Assembly: GCA_037176885.1 (NCBI GenBank)
Contig: JAWWNJ010000012.1
Span: 2,108,001 to 2,172,000 of the forward strand
Origin: Favolaschia claudopus
Lineage: Eukaryota; Basidiomycota; Agaricomycetes; Agaricales; Mycenaceae
DNA: 64,000 nucleotides
Direction of reading: 5' to 3'
Positions 53,210 to 64,000 of this stretch are shown here, piece after piece. The notes beneath the pieces are model-generated. The model was not told where the DNA came from. It did no database searches and saw only the letters and a program-made list of their open reading frames with translations. Each line of letters starts with the position of its first letter. Within the stretch, counting starts at the first letter, position 1. The translations under genes were made by a program, and so were the position numbers.

Positions 53210-56200
53210 CTAACCTCGGTGTGCCCCACGGCCAGCCATGTTGGGCTCGCCTGGCTGTTGGGGCGCGTTTGGCCGTTGTTGTTGTTGTGGTGGTCCCCAC
53301 TGTTGTTGTTGAGGATTGGGAGTCATCATCCGCTGGGGACCGGGGGACATGGCCCGCTGAGGACCGGGAGACATGCTCCGTTGAGGACCAGGGGACATAC
53401 TCCGCATCTGCATTTGGGGATTGGGAGTCATCATCCTTTGAGGGCCCGGGGACATGCTGCGTTGCGAGTTGGGAGTACCTGACCGCAGAGACTGCTGTGA
53501 GGGATATTGTTGGTGATACGGTTGTGGAGGATATTGCTGCTGCGGAGGGTAGCCCGACAGATTGTCGTAGCTGCCCTGGGGTCGATGCAAAGGTGCCTGC
53601 CGCGCGTCTGTCCCCATCGGTTCCTGATACAGCGAAGGCGGAGTCGTAAGCGATGTCTGAGACATTCCGCGGTGTTGGAAGTATCCGGGGGCTTGCTGCT
53701 GGTTCAGCAATGGCTCATTAATCGAGTCCATTTGCGAAAGCTCGATGTCGTGTCCACCGACAGCAGGGCTGCCTGGACCACTCGCAAGGTAGTTGTCGTA
53801 GCCTGGGATTCGCGGCAACGACACCTCGCTGTTGGCGTAATACTGTGACTTGGCGGGATGTAGCGAAACACTGCTGTCGCCGAAAACAGTTGTAGACGCC
53901 AATGACTGATTGTCCCAGTCGTCCGCCCAATTTCTGCGGTACAACGTAGGATCGTATTCGAGATCGCGCTGAGAAAACAATTCAATCATCGGGAACGGAC
54001 CGCAGGATAAAACGTACATTGTCGATGGCCGCGATCTTGATACCTTGCACAACCTGTGCCTCCATCTTTTGCCCGCCATACTCGTCCAACTTGGCCTGGT
54101 CGCGGGAAATCTTGCCCTGGTATACTTGGCCGAGCAGACCCATCATATTCGCATGAAGCATGGGTGTGAAGAGATCCGCATGAAGCGCCGGGTGACCGAA
54201 ACGTTTTTCAAGCTTGTTCGCCCGAGCGTCGGCGCGTTCAGAGTAGATCTTGGCTTCGTCCAACTCTTGAGGTGTCGGAACGAAGTATCTGAAAGCCGAG
54301 TCGAATTTGCGGTCGATATAAACCTTGAAGGCGGCAATCATGAAGATGGGGGGTATTGTGGACACCCAGGTAAAGGATCTGAATCCATATTGCAGACCGA
54401 TAGCTTCAAGTCTCTTTAGTAACTTGATTAAGGCAAGGAATGTGAACTGTACTTAGTGTCATAAGTAGTTGCATAAAAACAACGGTGAATAAGAGTCGGT
54501 TGATGACTATGTTCCATAGCCGCTGTTGGCAATTCAGTACTAGCCAAGCTTGAAGTCGAATTGCAGCATACTCCTCCAGTTTCCACCCTGGTGATATATA
54601 CAAACATGAGCTGCGAACATGGGGTGAGTGGTTTGACGGAATGCAGAGCTTCTGAAGCAGCTTCACCTGGTATTTTTCAACAATTGAACTCATCCATAGC
54701 ACTATTGCGGCCGCGAGGACCACAAGTGGCGCCAGGGGAGCGAAAATTAATCCCACGGCACCCATGAAAAGCTGACAAAGATATCAGAAGCGACGCAGCG
54801 TTGGCCGGAAATAGATCGTACAATATTGGTGCTGCGAAAAGTCAAGGGCAAGTCAGCAAACCGGCAGTCGCTCGACGAGCGAACGACTTACTAATAGATA
54901 GGGTATTGAAACTCCGGAGGTTGTGTCCACTCTCGGATGTCGCGAGGTGTCCGTCCGAATACACTGCAAAGAATTAGTCTTGGTGTGATATGTAGGTCGA
55001 TCAATCAGTACCGAGTCTTGAATGATAACCAGACCAGATTGACGATTTGGGCCAGATCAAAAAGCACCAAAAACCCTCGCAGACTGCAACGCGAAAGTTG
55101 AGTTGCATTCCTCCATAAATGTCGCAGACTTACGGGAAGAAAGTCAGCCAGTAACTGCTTTGGTCGACTGCGGAGGAGCGATAAATGTAGAGCTAGGCTA
55201 AAAACAGCACGACGTACTGTATGTTCTGTTGATTGTATCAGGGAGAGCTAGCCAAAAACGATCAGACGATTCGTCCAGTTGGAACTGAAAATCGGCGTAC
55301 TGTTCAGATTCTCAATGATCTCACTGAAGCTCTTCTTGCCGACTGCAGCAATGACCCCTTCCACAGACCCTGCCAATACTCTCAGTATTGAATGGCTGAT
55401 AACGAAACCGGAAAGCGTACGGAAAATAACACCAATCAAAGTGAAGACGAAAAGCTGACTGATGACCAAGAAAGAAAAGTAGCGCGCAATGACAGCACGG
55501 TCTAATCTAGACTGAGTCAGGGCTCCCATGTACTGGGGTGAAAGTCAGAATTATGGAAAAATGCATCGACTGCGAGCACGAACCTGGGACAATGAACGCA
55601 TGATCATGGGGAGGAAAAACCCGAATATCCCAGAAACGGCAGGCGGCAGGATACCAGAGATAATGTTGAAAGTAGTGGGCGAAGCACTCTGCCATTTGGC
55701 GAGGAAATCGACGTATGAGGTGAACTATCGAGGGGTCAGCAATGATTCAAAGGGATCTCAATCTCGGACTACTGACAGCAGCCAAATTCGCGAGGATGGA
55801 AATGGCGAAAAGAGGGATTGTGTTGAAAAAGCAGACGATGGCGAGCCAGACGAAACCCATCATCTTTTTGCGAGCAATTTCTCCGTCGGACTTGGTCATG
55901 TTCTCCCAGATGATGTCCTTGGGATGAGGTGCCAAGGAGATATCGGTTCCCTTCGGATGCTTGTCGCTGAGGAGCTTGGCAACGACATGAGCATACGGTA
56001 CAGCGGCCATGCTGGCAAAGCCATAGTTTTCCGGTTTATGTTCATGAAAATGTTGACGATAGTCCTCGATAGCAGCTTCCGTGCGCTTTAATTTCTCACT
56101 AGATCTCTAATGAGTGATACTATAGCGTTTCGGAGTATGACGGCGTACGTGTAGAACTCGATGGCATCCCGCTTGGTACCTCCGCAGCCACACGAACCTC

Positions 56201-57136
56201 CGATCCGCACAGTGGGCCGTTTCTTGCCAATCTTGCCGCCTTTCAAGTACCGCACCAGATATTCCTCCAGCTCGCGCACAGTTTGATTGTGATACTCGAT
56301 GAGCTCTGGCAGTTTGCCCACTTTGCGACCGATGTGAACATTGGTGGTAGGATAGGGCACTCGAACAGAGTCGAATATTTGCCGGATGCCGGCGTCGCTC
56401 TGATGCGCCTTCGGAACGTGAATGATAGTGAGAGTACGAGCGTAGAAAGCTGCCAGGTATTCCGGAGAGCGAAACCAAGCTTTCCGTAGCTTGACCATTT
56501 GAGCCCAGTGCACATAGACGCAGTACATGATGAGGATGGTGATGAGATAGGTGACTGCAACATGGGCGAATAGAATGTTGCCAGACACATCACGGATTGT
56601 CATGATACTGAGGATGTCGTGGCCCTTCGTGGGGTGCTGGATGTTGTAGACGATATTTATGGGGATCTGGGCGTCGTTTAGAAGATACTCCCGTGATTGA
56701 GACAGAAGTTCTGACAAGGATTCCACAAGACAGGGCAGCAATTCCGGTGAAAAGCCATCTCATCAGCCTTCCGAAGCGAAGGAAGGTTGCGGCGTCAAGG
56801 CCAATCTTGTCGACTAGTTCTGGCTCTTTGGTGTGTATTAACGGAGGTAGCCAGCCGCATAGGGAGTCGTCTATTCGTGGAGGTCGTTTGGAGTCGCCGG
56901 TGTGGTACTTGACCTTGGGCTCATAGATAATCTTGTTCTTTGGACGCAATAAGTTGAATGCAGCAACTGTAAGGACCTGGATTTGGTGACGAGGAGTGGG
57001 TGGGGTGGTGGTAGGTAAGGCGGGGAGTACACACCGATACTATACTCATGAGGAGGACTTGTGAGTAGACAGCCTCTGGCTTGAGGGTCTGAGTTTTCTG
57101 GCGAATGAGATCGTTAGCATTGTCTAACGCTGACAT
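53210..57136 (-). CDS. CSC1: CSC1/OSCA/TMEM63-type cation channel (DUF221 family)
   Basis: Start ATG at 57136 (MSALDNANDLIRQK), stop at 53210; about 14 introns. The N-terminal part has membrane segments, LLRPKNKIIYEPK and LIMYCVYVHWAQMVKLRKAW, then the cytoplasmic loop with RTLTIIHVPKAHQSD, ELIEYHNQTVRELEEYL and GTKRDAIEFYTAKL. Further membrane segments include GFVWLAIVCFFNTIPLF and, nearer the C-terminus, STIPPIFMIAAFKVYIDRKF. This is the layout of osmosensitive Ca2+-permeable channels of the plasma membrane. The C-terminal 230 residues are a cytoplasmic, Gln/Pro/Ser-rich tail with repeats of SMSPGPQR and MMTPNPQ. Confidence 0.85.
53290..53480 (-). repeat. Imperfect tandem repeats in the channel tail
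   Basis: The coding strand repeats SMSPGPQR-type and MMTPNPQ-type units six or more times, with poly-Gln stretches on the C-terminal side. Each unit offers SP or TP sites, so phosphorylation by proline-directed kinases is possible. Confidence 0.75.
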
Positions 57137-57513
57137 GGTTGCTCGCTGAGCAAGTTGAAGTGGTGAAAGAAAGGCAGAGACAAGACACAATTATTTTGAT
57201 GCGACGCCTAACTCCCGACGGCTCAATTCCGAATCGGCCGATGGTCACGTTCGTCACAGCCCTTGTTCCCCGCTTGGACTCCTCCACCTCCGCAGTTCCG
57301 CTATCTGCTCTAATAATCCTACTTCTCTGCAGTGTATCCAACTGCGTTCAATAAACATGAATTGGTCCCTCCGTTTGCTGTCTGTCTCCAAATCGCCATC
57401 AACACGTGCACTCAATGCGGCCCTGCAAAAATAAGCTTTTCGTCATGTTATGCTTTCAGAAGAAGATGCATTATCCCGGGGTTTCTTGACATTCTCTTTT
57501 CCCATAGCTACTC
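57137..57513. other. Divergent intergenic stretch
   Basis: Separates the channel and chromodomain start codons by 377 bp. No gene recognised; probably a shared promoter. Confidence 0.4.
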
Positions 57514-60500
57514 ATGCCTCGCAAGCGGCCCCGCGAAACAGAGGAAAGATGGTTCGTCGGTGAGCAGAGGATCAAGCATCAACGCGTCCGGAGGTTAATC
57601 GAGACTCTGAAGAGGCGATAATCAAAGCGCGCCGAACGTAAGCTTGTTCAATGCGGACTCGTTTCATTCCACAACTTTCTGCGACTCAGGGCGCATTCCG
57701 GCTTGCCGGGCAAGGATTTTCTTCATAGTCCAGCTTGGGTAAGATTCCAGTAATCTTTCTTCCATCCACTCACAAACGCATTCATAGGAATATCTCATCA
57801 AGGTAATCTCATTGGGCAATTGTCCGAATATGATGTTAATCCCAATTACAGTGGGCAGGCTATGGTGATGACGAGAACAGGTAGGCGTCTTTCACCTGCA
57901 GAACATGTCATTCAATCCTCTTCAGTTGGGAGCCCGTTCAAGGGCTGTCGGCTTGCAAACGTCTTTTGCTCAGCTTTTGGGAACAGGTCGGCACCGACAG
58001 TTTCCTAACGAGAGCAACAGGTTTCGAGGTGGAGCCCAATACGGAGTGGATCGGTTTGTCCATTGCATTTCAGGTCGATCGCTGATCTCAACTTGTCCTC
58101 TCAGTTCAACAAAAATTAAATTTTGCCAAAGTCGTCTCGTTGGAAGAGGTGCAAGCGCAGATACATAATCCGAAGCGCAGGGTACGTTCAGTTTCGAATT
58201 CTTCCTTCTACAATAGCCGACTGACTATATTCCAATAGCGGACCAGTGTGTCAAGGAGCCCAACGCGACCTTCGACGCCTTCTAATCTGCGTCGCTCGCC
58301 TCGGAAAGTTTCATTTGCCGACGTCACAGACGAGGTAGTCATTCCCTCGCTCGCTGAGGTTGAGAACACAGCCCAATGGCATAGAGCGAGTTTTTCACCG
58401 ATAAAGCAGGACGGCGTTGCTGCAACAGATTCGGATTCGGACCCGGAAGACTATCTTCCACTTACAATGACTTCCTTGAAGCTGGCAGAGGAACAACGTT
58501 CCCCACAACATATTCAGGAAGCCTGTAACCCCGGGGATGACTTGCCCAACGCTTCCAGTCCAAACACGACTCCAACGATACTCAAATTACGCATTCCTCG
58601 CCCAACCAAGGCGAAATCTGCTACACCTGTAGGTTCTCACTTCGTCCCAACTTCTGCGTCATTCATCATCTCCAGGTTCTTGTTCAAGAACCTCCTTGCA
58701 CAGAACACTGTGAGACTAACCCGACGCTGATGGCACCGTCAACAGCTCCCTCAATCTTTTCACCCCCGTCAACGCCCCCGCCGCACCGGACCATCAAAAT
58801 GTATGAACTTCCAACACTGGTTTCCAACAGCGAGCTTGCAACCAAAAAACGCCTCGCCAAGGCATCGGTAGCTCCCGGAATACCCAGGGCATCTCCTACC
58901 CTATCCCCGACGCCAACAGCCGGGGTTCAGTCCTGCGACGATGCAATGGAAGTAGATTCAACACTCGACCTGGAACCCAACACCAACGACAATGTAAATA
59001 CGAATCCCGGCGAATCTTCGCCGCTGTCTCCCATGTTCGTCAATGAGGATGTACATTCATCTGGTGGTAGTTTTTATGCCTCTGACGAAGATCGCTATGC
59101 CGGGTGAGTGGCTCAGAAATGGGAAGGTTTGGGTCCGCCCTGATCGTTTTTCTGGCAGCTTGCGAACAAATGATCTTGGGATCAAAGAAGATATTGGCGG
59201 GACGAGCGAGAACATCGTCGACGATTATCTCAACCCTGTCTCTGTACATGAGGCAGAACAATTTCTAAGCACTGTCGAGTACGTATAAGTCTTCGTGAAA
59301 TAGAGATATCTCGTCTTAAGCACTAATGTGCAGATTAACGGAGCCAGCGAGGTAAATAATACACTTGATCCAAGCCGTCTGATGTCATTCTGACCCAAAA
59401 CAGCTCAACCAGTGATTACAGGCCCACAAGACCCCTGCATGAGCCTGCCCCATTGTATGTTTTTTTTTTCTCTGATCACTGCCGCTAAAATGAATTCGCT
59501 TCAAGCCAAAAGTGGGCTTGGCACGGTTGTTTGGCAGTACCCTCAGAAGTCCAAATTGGCCCAGACGAAGCCATCTGCGAAACGGTCACCATCACAGACG
59601 CAACGGAATGCAATTACCCCCGCATCGCGTCTTACCTGCCTTCCGATAGGGCTCTCCGGCTCACGGCAGTGTACGACGTGGACGACCTATCCATGTTTCT
59701 GGGCATCTGCGAGGCCCCACGCCAGTTTGCGCGGGTCACTGCGAACGGCGATGATGCAGATCGTCTCCAGATTTTTAGCCGCTATCTAGAAACCACGAGC
59801 CAGGTTCGTAATCTCTGGATCTCTGCCATTGAAATGCTCAGCCCTGCGTGGTGCAGGTTGTCGTATTGCCGACGCTCTACGAAGGCCGCTTGCATGGTGT
59901 GCTACTGTTCTTTCCACCAACATGCCAGAGCTTACTTCAAATTCTTCAACCGCCTGGCAACCTGCGTCAAAATGCCGGCCTTCTAGTCGCCCTGCTCTGC
60001 ACTCACAAGTCCCCGGCTCAGCAGAGCTACAAGAAGAAGGCTACTTTGGAACTCGAATGCACGGTAGAACGTGCCGTCGTCTCGCGTGAAGAGTGGCACA
60101 AATCGCTTCAACACGAACGCGACTACCACATCAGTTTACGCATACTTCAACTACCCGTATGGGTTCGCGAATACGTATACCGACACGCCTCCACAATATG
60201 GCCTACGACTCCTCATGGCCCGGGTCGGCGCGACGAAATCGATCAAGAAACTGGCCATCTTCTCCGGATTCTCAACAATTCCAAACTTCCAGTGGTCAAA
60301 CCGAACGATGAAACTGCTGACGTTATCTTCATTCATGTGGGCGCCTTGGATAACCTACACAACATTCCGCTCCTTGCTCAACGGCGTCTTCGACCCAACT
60401 TTCGCTTTTTCCTGTACGGCACGCACGAGACCGTGCCGCCTTGTCAATGGGGTTTCCGCGACGTTTATTCATTGGGTAAGGATGAGTGGATTAAGTGCCT

Positions 60501-61279
60501 TGCGTTTGACTGAACTCCGGTTTGCGCAGGTGGTGTTGTGACGTTTACCCCCGAAGCCCTTGCATCCGACCCATGGGGTGTTCTTAAAACTGTGCATCAG
60601 ATATATGCCCATCCGCTTTGGGACTGTTATATCATGCCACAGATTCTTGGGATGGCAGTCCAGCTCACGAGCAGTGGCGCGCGGGACGACGAAATGCCGG
60701 AGTATACGTGATTTTCCGTGTTGCCTTTCCCTTGTTTTCATATTGATCATTCAATCTCATAGTGGAACACTGCCATACCTCTTCAACAAAATCTGCGAAG
60801 CGATTCTGCAAGGCAAGATTTCCCTTACTACTGCGCCGCACAGCAAGAAGGATGAAGACACCCGGCAATGGGTTCTCGATAACAGTCTGTTGAAGCCGCA
60901 GACTGTAACATCAATCCTCGAACACTGCAACGCGGCATTCCAGACAGTGTATGCGCCGCATGCGCAAGGTAGTTGGTCAACGTTCACAAAGAACGACATC
61001 TCGCAGGATTTGCGTCGAATGCAGATTCAGCCCGCTGCTTACACCAGCTATCGCCGTTTCGTGGTGCTGGATTCAAATTTGAATTTGCCTTACGACTCTT
61101 CGGATGGTGTAAGTCTTTAATTCATCAGGCTGGAAGTGTATTCATGTTTAATGGTCTAGCTTGAGTGGAAGACACTGGGCAAATTTGATTTTCAAGATGA
61201 TTTCATCGGGGCCTTCAACCAACTGTCTATGGTTAAAAAGGGCTGGATGGACGGAGAATTGGATGAAATTGCTATTTGA
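57514..61279 (+). CDS. Chromodomain protein with large uncharacterised C-terminal region
   Basis: Start ATG at 57514 (MPRKRPRETEERWFV). The chromodomain is assembled from exons 57514-57559, 57613-57637, 57690-57738, 57788-57802, 57852-57880 and one from 57926, all in phase: FVEAIIKARR, then AWEYLIKWAGYGDDENSW and EPVQGLSACKRLLLSFW. The aromatic residues W, W and W/F of the methyl-lysine cage are present. A Ser/Pro-rich region follows (SPTRPSTPSNLRRSPRKVSF), then from about 59520 a folded-looking region of about 450 residues with SEVQIGPDEAICETVTI, VVLPTLYEGRLHGVLLFF, WGFRDVYSLGG and FDFQDDFIGAFNQL. I do not recognise that part. A heterochromatin role (H3K9me reader, Chp1/HP1-like) is inferred from the chromodomain only. 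Confidence 0.8.
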
Positions 61280-61297
61280 CATGTACATGAGTAAAAT

Positions 61298-61898
61298 TTA
61301 CGCTTTCCTACGAACTATTTGCATGAACCCACGACGCGCCGGCTCGATGACTGTGCGAGAGAACGCAGGCGAGAGGTAAAGAGCCGCACCAATTCTGACA
61401 GGCAGCAAAGCCTGTGGAGATTTAGGATAGAATGAAATCGTTTCGGTACGCTGAACGAATATGCTACCTTGGTGGCTGCATAAGCCACTACAGCATTTGC
61501 AACGTCGCCGGCAATGCGGTCAGAGTGCAGGGGCTTCTGTTGAGTGTCTAACGCGTTCTTCTCAAACCCGAAGACACCGTAACGTCTCCCAACGCGTGCA
61601 GCCCATTGTTGACCATCGTCGATCCAAGTAGTGCATTTATGCGCAACCCAGTTGTCGTTTTCTGTCGGAAGAGCGGCCACGACGCGTTCACCGACGCCCA
61701 GAGTGCGGGCAGCGTAGAAAATGCCGACCAGAGGGGCAATCGCCGTGAGCTCGTGTAGAACTGTTATATTCACCAACCACGGCGAGGAAGTCGTGTAATA
61801 TACCACTAACCTGCGAAAGAGACGACCAGGGAGGGCAACGGCGCGCCGGTTCGAGCAGAAACCGCCGCGAGAGCGTCGCGGTAGCGGGTAACCGCCAT
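61298..61898 (-). CDS. FAM210/DUF1279-like mitochondrial membrane protein
   Basis: Three exons from ATG at 61898 to TAA at 61298, about 165 residues. Exon 1 reads MAVTRYRDALAAVSARTG. Exon 2 has LHELTAIAPLVGIFYAARTLGVG and WAARVGRRYGVFGFE. Exon 3, after an intron of about 57 nt, has LLPVRIGAALYLSPAFSR and a basic end. The HELTAxxPLxGxFY and LPxRIxxxLxLSPxFSR motifs mark the DUF1279 family, whose human members FAM210A/B lie in mitochondria. A divergent gene starts only 32 bp away. Confidence 0.8.
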
Positions 61899-61930
61899 CA
61901 CACGCGTAACAATGTGATGTCACAAATTTT

Positions 61931-63633
61931 ATGTTTGTCGCTCGTCGCGTCGCCCAGCGAGCAGCAGCAAAAGCCCTTCGTGAATGCCGGTTTAGCTCCC
62001 AACTAGCGGCGGTCCCCTCCAATGGCTCTCATCCCCACATACTCCATCTGAGGGGCGAGAGGGTGCTGAGAATGCGCGTCCGGGGGGAGGAAATACCTTC
62101 AAATCCCCAGGACGCGTTGGCCATGGTTCGCGCTGTTGAGCGTCGGTTTGGTCGGGTAGCCATCTACCAATTCATTCGGGTGGGTTTTGTCAGGTGTGTT
62201 CAGCTCTGTAAGTAACTGGATTCCAGGACGGAGAGATCTCCACTCGATATCAGTTCTCCGCATATCTTGCCTTTGCGGACCCTGACACCTACTCCCGTGT
62301 GCCAAAGGACGCCCCAACCGCCATGAGCGTCAACGTACCTCAAAAACCGCATATCCTTTCAGGCGGCTTAGGCCTCTCAGACTTGACCTCGTATCTTGAC
62401 CGAAAAGATTGGACCGAGAACGACCTTGCTGCTGCTGACGCTCTGGATCACGAGAAATTACCTGAAGAAGGCTCACGAACTATACTGTTTGAAGTCGAGC
62501 ATTTCGGTGAGTGCACGGTCTCTCCGGTACGGTTTGAGACTGAAGATCCTCTCACTCAGCTGCTCGCTTCCACAACACACCGGTATTCAGATATCAGCCA
62601 CCACCACCTCGACCCAACATGACCTTCTTGATGCAAAATTTCGTTCGCTGGGGAGGTTTCGCCCCCAAGGAATCGTTACCGGAGCCGCCGACAATAACAC
62701 GGAGCGATCTTTACTTTGGCAGCGAAACAGTCGACCATCCGCGTATGCGCCAGCAACTCTTACAGTGGCATGTTCTCTTGGCCACCCACCGGAACAAGGC
62801 ACCCTCAAACCTCCCCCTGGTCAAACCTCGAGTATACGACCTTTATTTTACCCTCTATGCCTCGTCCTGATCTCTCATTCAAGGGAACGAATGCCCCCGT
62901 TTTTGACCATCCAACAATGGAAGAGTCTTCTCCGTCGATTGCAAGAGCTGCCTCGTCTGAACTGGATACCCCAGCTTCCACGACCGACGCTCTTCCATCC
63001 GCCCTGCCTTGGATGTCGGATGTCGCAACAGATCGCGATCCAGTACCCACCTCAGATGTCAAGTCCGCTTCGCCCCGCTTCCCTTCCTTGACAGCCACCC
63101 CGCCCTCTCCTTCCTCCACTCCAACTGTCGAGGAGGAGGATTTCGCACCTCAACTCGCCTCCACCCCACCAACCTCTCCCCTACCAACCACACCCTCTAT
63201 TCCCGAAACAACGCCTCTCCCTTTTTCTCCAGCCACTTCACCAGAAGAAGCATCTCCCTCTCCTGCTCCTCCCCGAAAATCTTCCCCGCCTTCCAAGCCG
63301 GCAGAACCGGCTGTGACCGCACGCTCCCAGCGCAGCGCGACTGCTACTGCTACTGCTGCCACTGCGGCGCGTCGCAATGATGCCCGCAACGCTCGTGTCG
63401 TAATGCAGAAAGTTAAGCAACCTGAGTCTGTAGCAAAGGCTGCTCCGCCACAGCCCGCGTCGTTGACGAAGAAAGAACAGCCGGTTGTATCTGCGGAGAA
63501 GAAGAAAAAGAAGAAGGGAAAGCAGGGTTCGACAAAGCAGGCTGAGGAGACGGCATCGCCGACGATTGAGGTCGAAGAGCGGACATCAGGGATGAGCTCC
63601 AGACTGAGGGGAATGTTGCGCGGGTGGTTGTAG
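61931..63633 (+). CDS. Uncharacterised protein with mitochondrial-type N-terminus and Pro/Ser/Lys-rich tail
   Basis: Start ATG at 61931 with a basic, Ala-rich presequence-like start (MFVARRVAQRAAAKALREC). After one intron (about 62172-62220) comes DGEISTRYQFSAYLAFADP, then SYLDRKDWTENDLAAADALD and ILFEVEHF. After a second intron the frame gives TFLMQNFVRWGGFAP. That frame ends at 62868, but the next frame, 62716-63633, is open, strongly Pro/Ser/Thr-rich and ends in Ala and Lys runs and SSRLRGMLRGWL, so a further intron joining the two is likely but not located. No known domain. The first 300 residues are better supported than the tail. Confidence 0.55.
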
Positions 63634-64000
63634 TGTGGGTAGATTTAGAGCATAGCATATTAACCATTATTTTCAACGCTCAGAGCTCGGATATAACCGT
63701 AATATATTCGAATCAGCCAAAAACGTCGTGGCTATCTCCGGATGGAACTGCAATTTTCCGCTTTGACCTTTCCATTTCCGGGTCTGATATGTAGACCATC
63801 TACCTTGCAGTGGGTGACCTACTTTTTCAGTAAACAACGATTGATATCATTCTCTTTGGCTCTGACGCGGGCAACATAGCCCATATGCTACAAACAAATT
63901 TACGGGGAAGGTCAAGGGAAGGCAGGGGCCTTGGGTCCCATGCACCTCTCAATCACCTAAAGTTTTCCCTTCAGATGCTTGACCCACTGCTCGCTATCCT
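63634..64000. other. Right edge of the window, no gene seen
   Basis: 3' flank of the preceding gene and unassigned sequence; nothing recognisable on either strand. Confidence 0.35.

Noticed and set aside
53185..53649. A plus-strand repetitive open frame of 154 codons
   Set aside because: It is the antisense of the Gln/Pro/Ser repeat tail of the channel gene.
57560..57599. Chromodomain gene reading on as LIETLKRR to a stop at 57616
   Set aside because: Splicing out 57560-57612 gives FVEAIIKARR, the proper start of a chromodomain, in phase with all later exons.

Overview
The window is nuclear DNA of a filamentous basidiomycete, most likely an Agaricomycete. Genes are packed on both strands and broken by many introns of about 45-65 nt with GT..AG ends. 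The proteins are typical fungal families, and there are no operons, Shine-Dalgarno sites or prokaryotic elements. Exon joins below were worked out by hand from reading frame, splice consensus and family motifs; outer ends are firmer than each internal junction.

Layout, left to right. 0-14 kb: the 3' end of a TRK potassium transporter, an alpha/beta hydrolase with a long disordered tail, a MetX-like hydrolase with a decayed partial copy beside it, an alpha-arrestin, TIM22 and FAN1 (divergent, start codons 4 bp apart). 14-25 kb: ATP10, a membrane protein, a frameshifted F-box-like gene, a GH18 glycosidase convergent with N-acetylglucosamine-6-phosphate deacetylase, and a bZIP transcription factor whose last intron is almost entirely a long hairpin. 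25-32 kb: gene-poor, holding one intact F-box-like gene and a possible decayed gene. 32-42 kb: an MFS permease, two non-autonomous DNA transposons, NMN adenylyltransferase divergent from an X-family DNA polymerase, and glutaryl-CoA dehydrogenase. 42-53 kb: another gene-poor stretch, a PX domain fused to a GH18 chitinase, DPH4, two tandem F-box/LRR-like paralogues (one with a premature stop), and an NFKBIL1-like protein. 53-64 kb: a CSC1/OSCA-type channel, a chromodomain protein encoded by a run of very small exons, a FAM210/DUF1279-like mitochondrial protein, and an uncharacterised gene divergent from it.

Most genes are unrelated housekeeping functions: mitochondrial import and assembly (TIM22, ATP10, FAM210-like), DNA repair (FAN1, POL4), NAD synthesis (NMNAT), diphthamide synthesis (DPH4) and lysine/tryptophan catabolism (GCDH). 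The GH18/deacetylase pair suggests use of chitin- or glycan-derived amino sugars. The most unusual signals are the PX-GH18 fusion, the hairpin intron in the bZIP gene, the microexon runs that encode catalytic or binding cores, the TA-flanked MITE inside a divergent promoter, and broken members in both F-box-like families.
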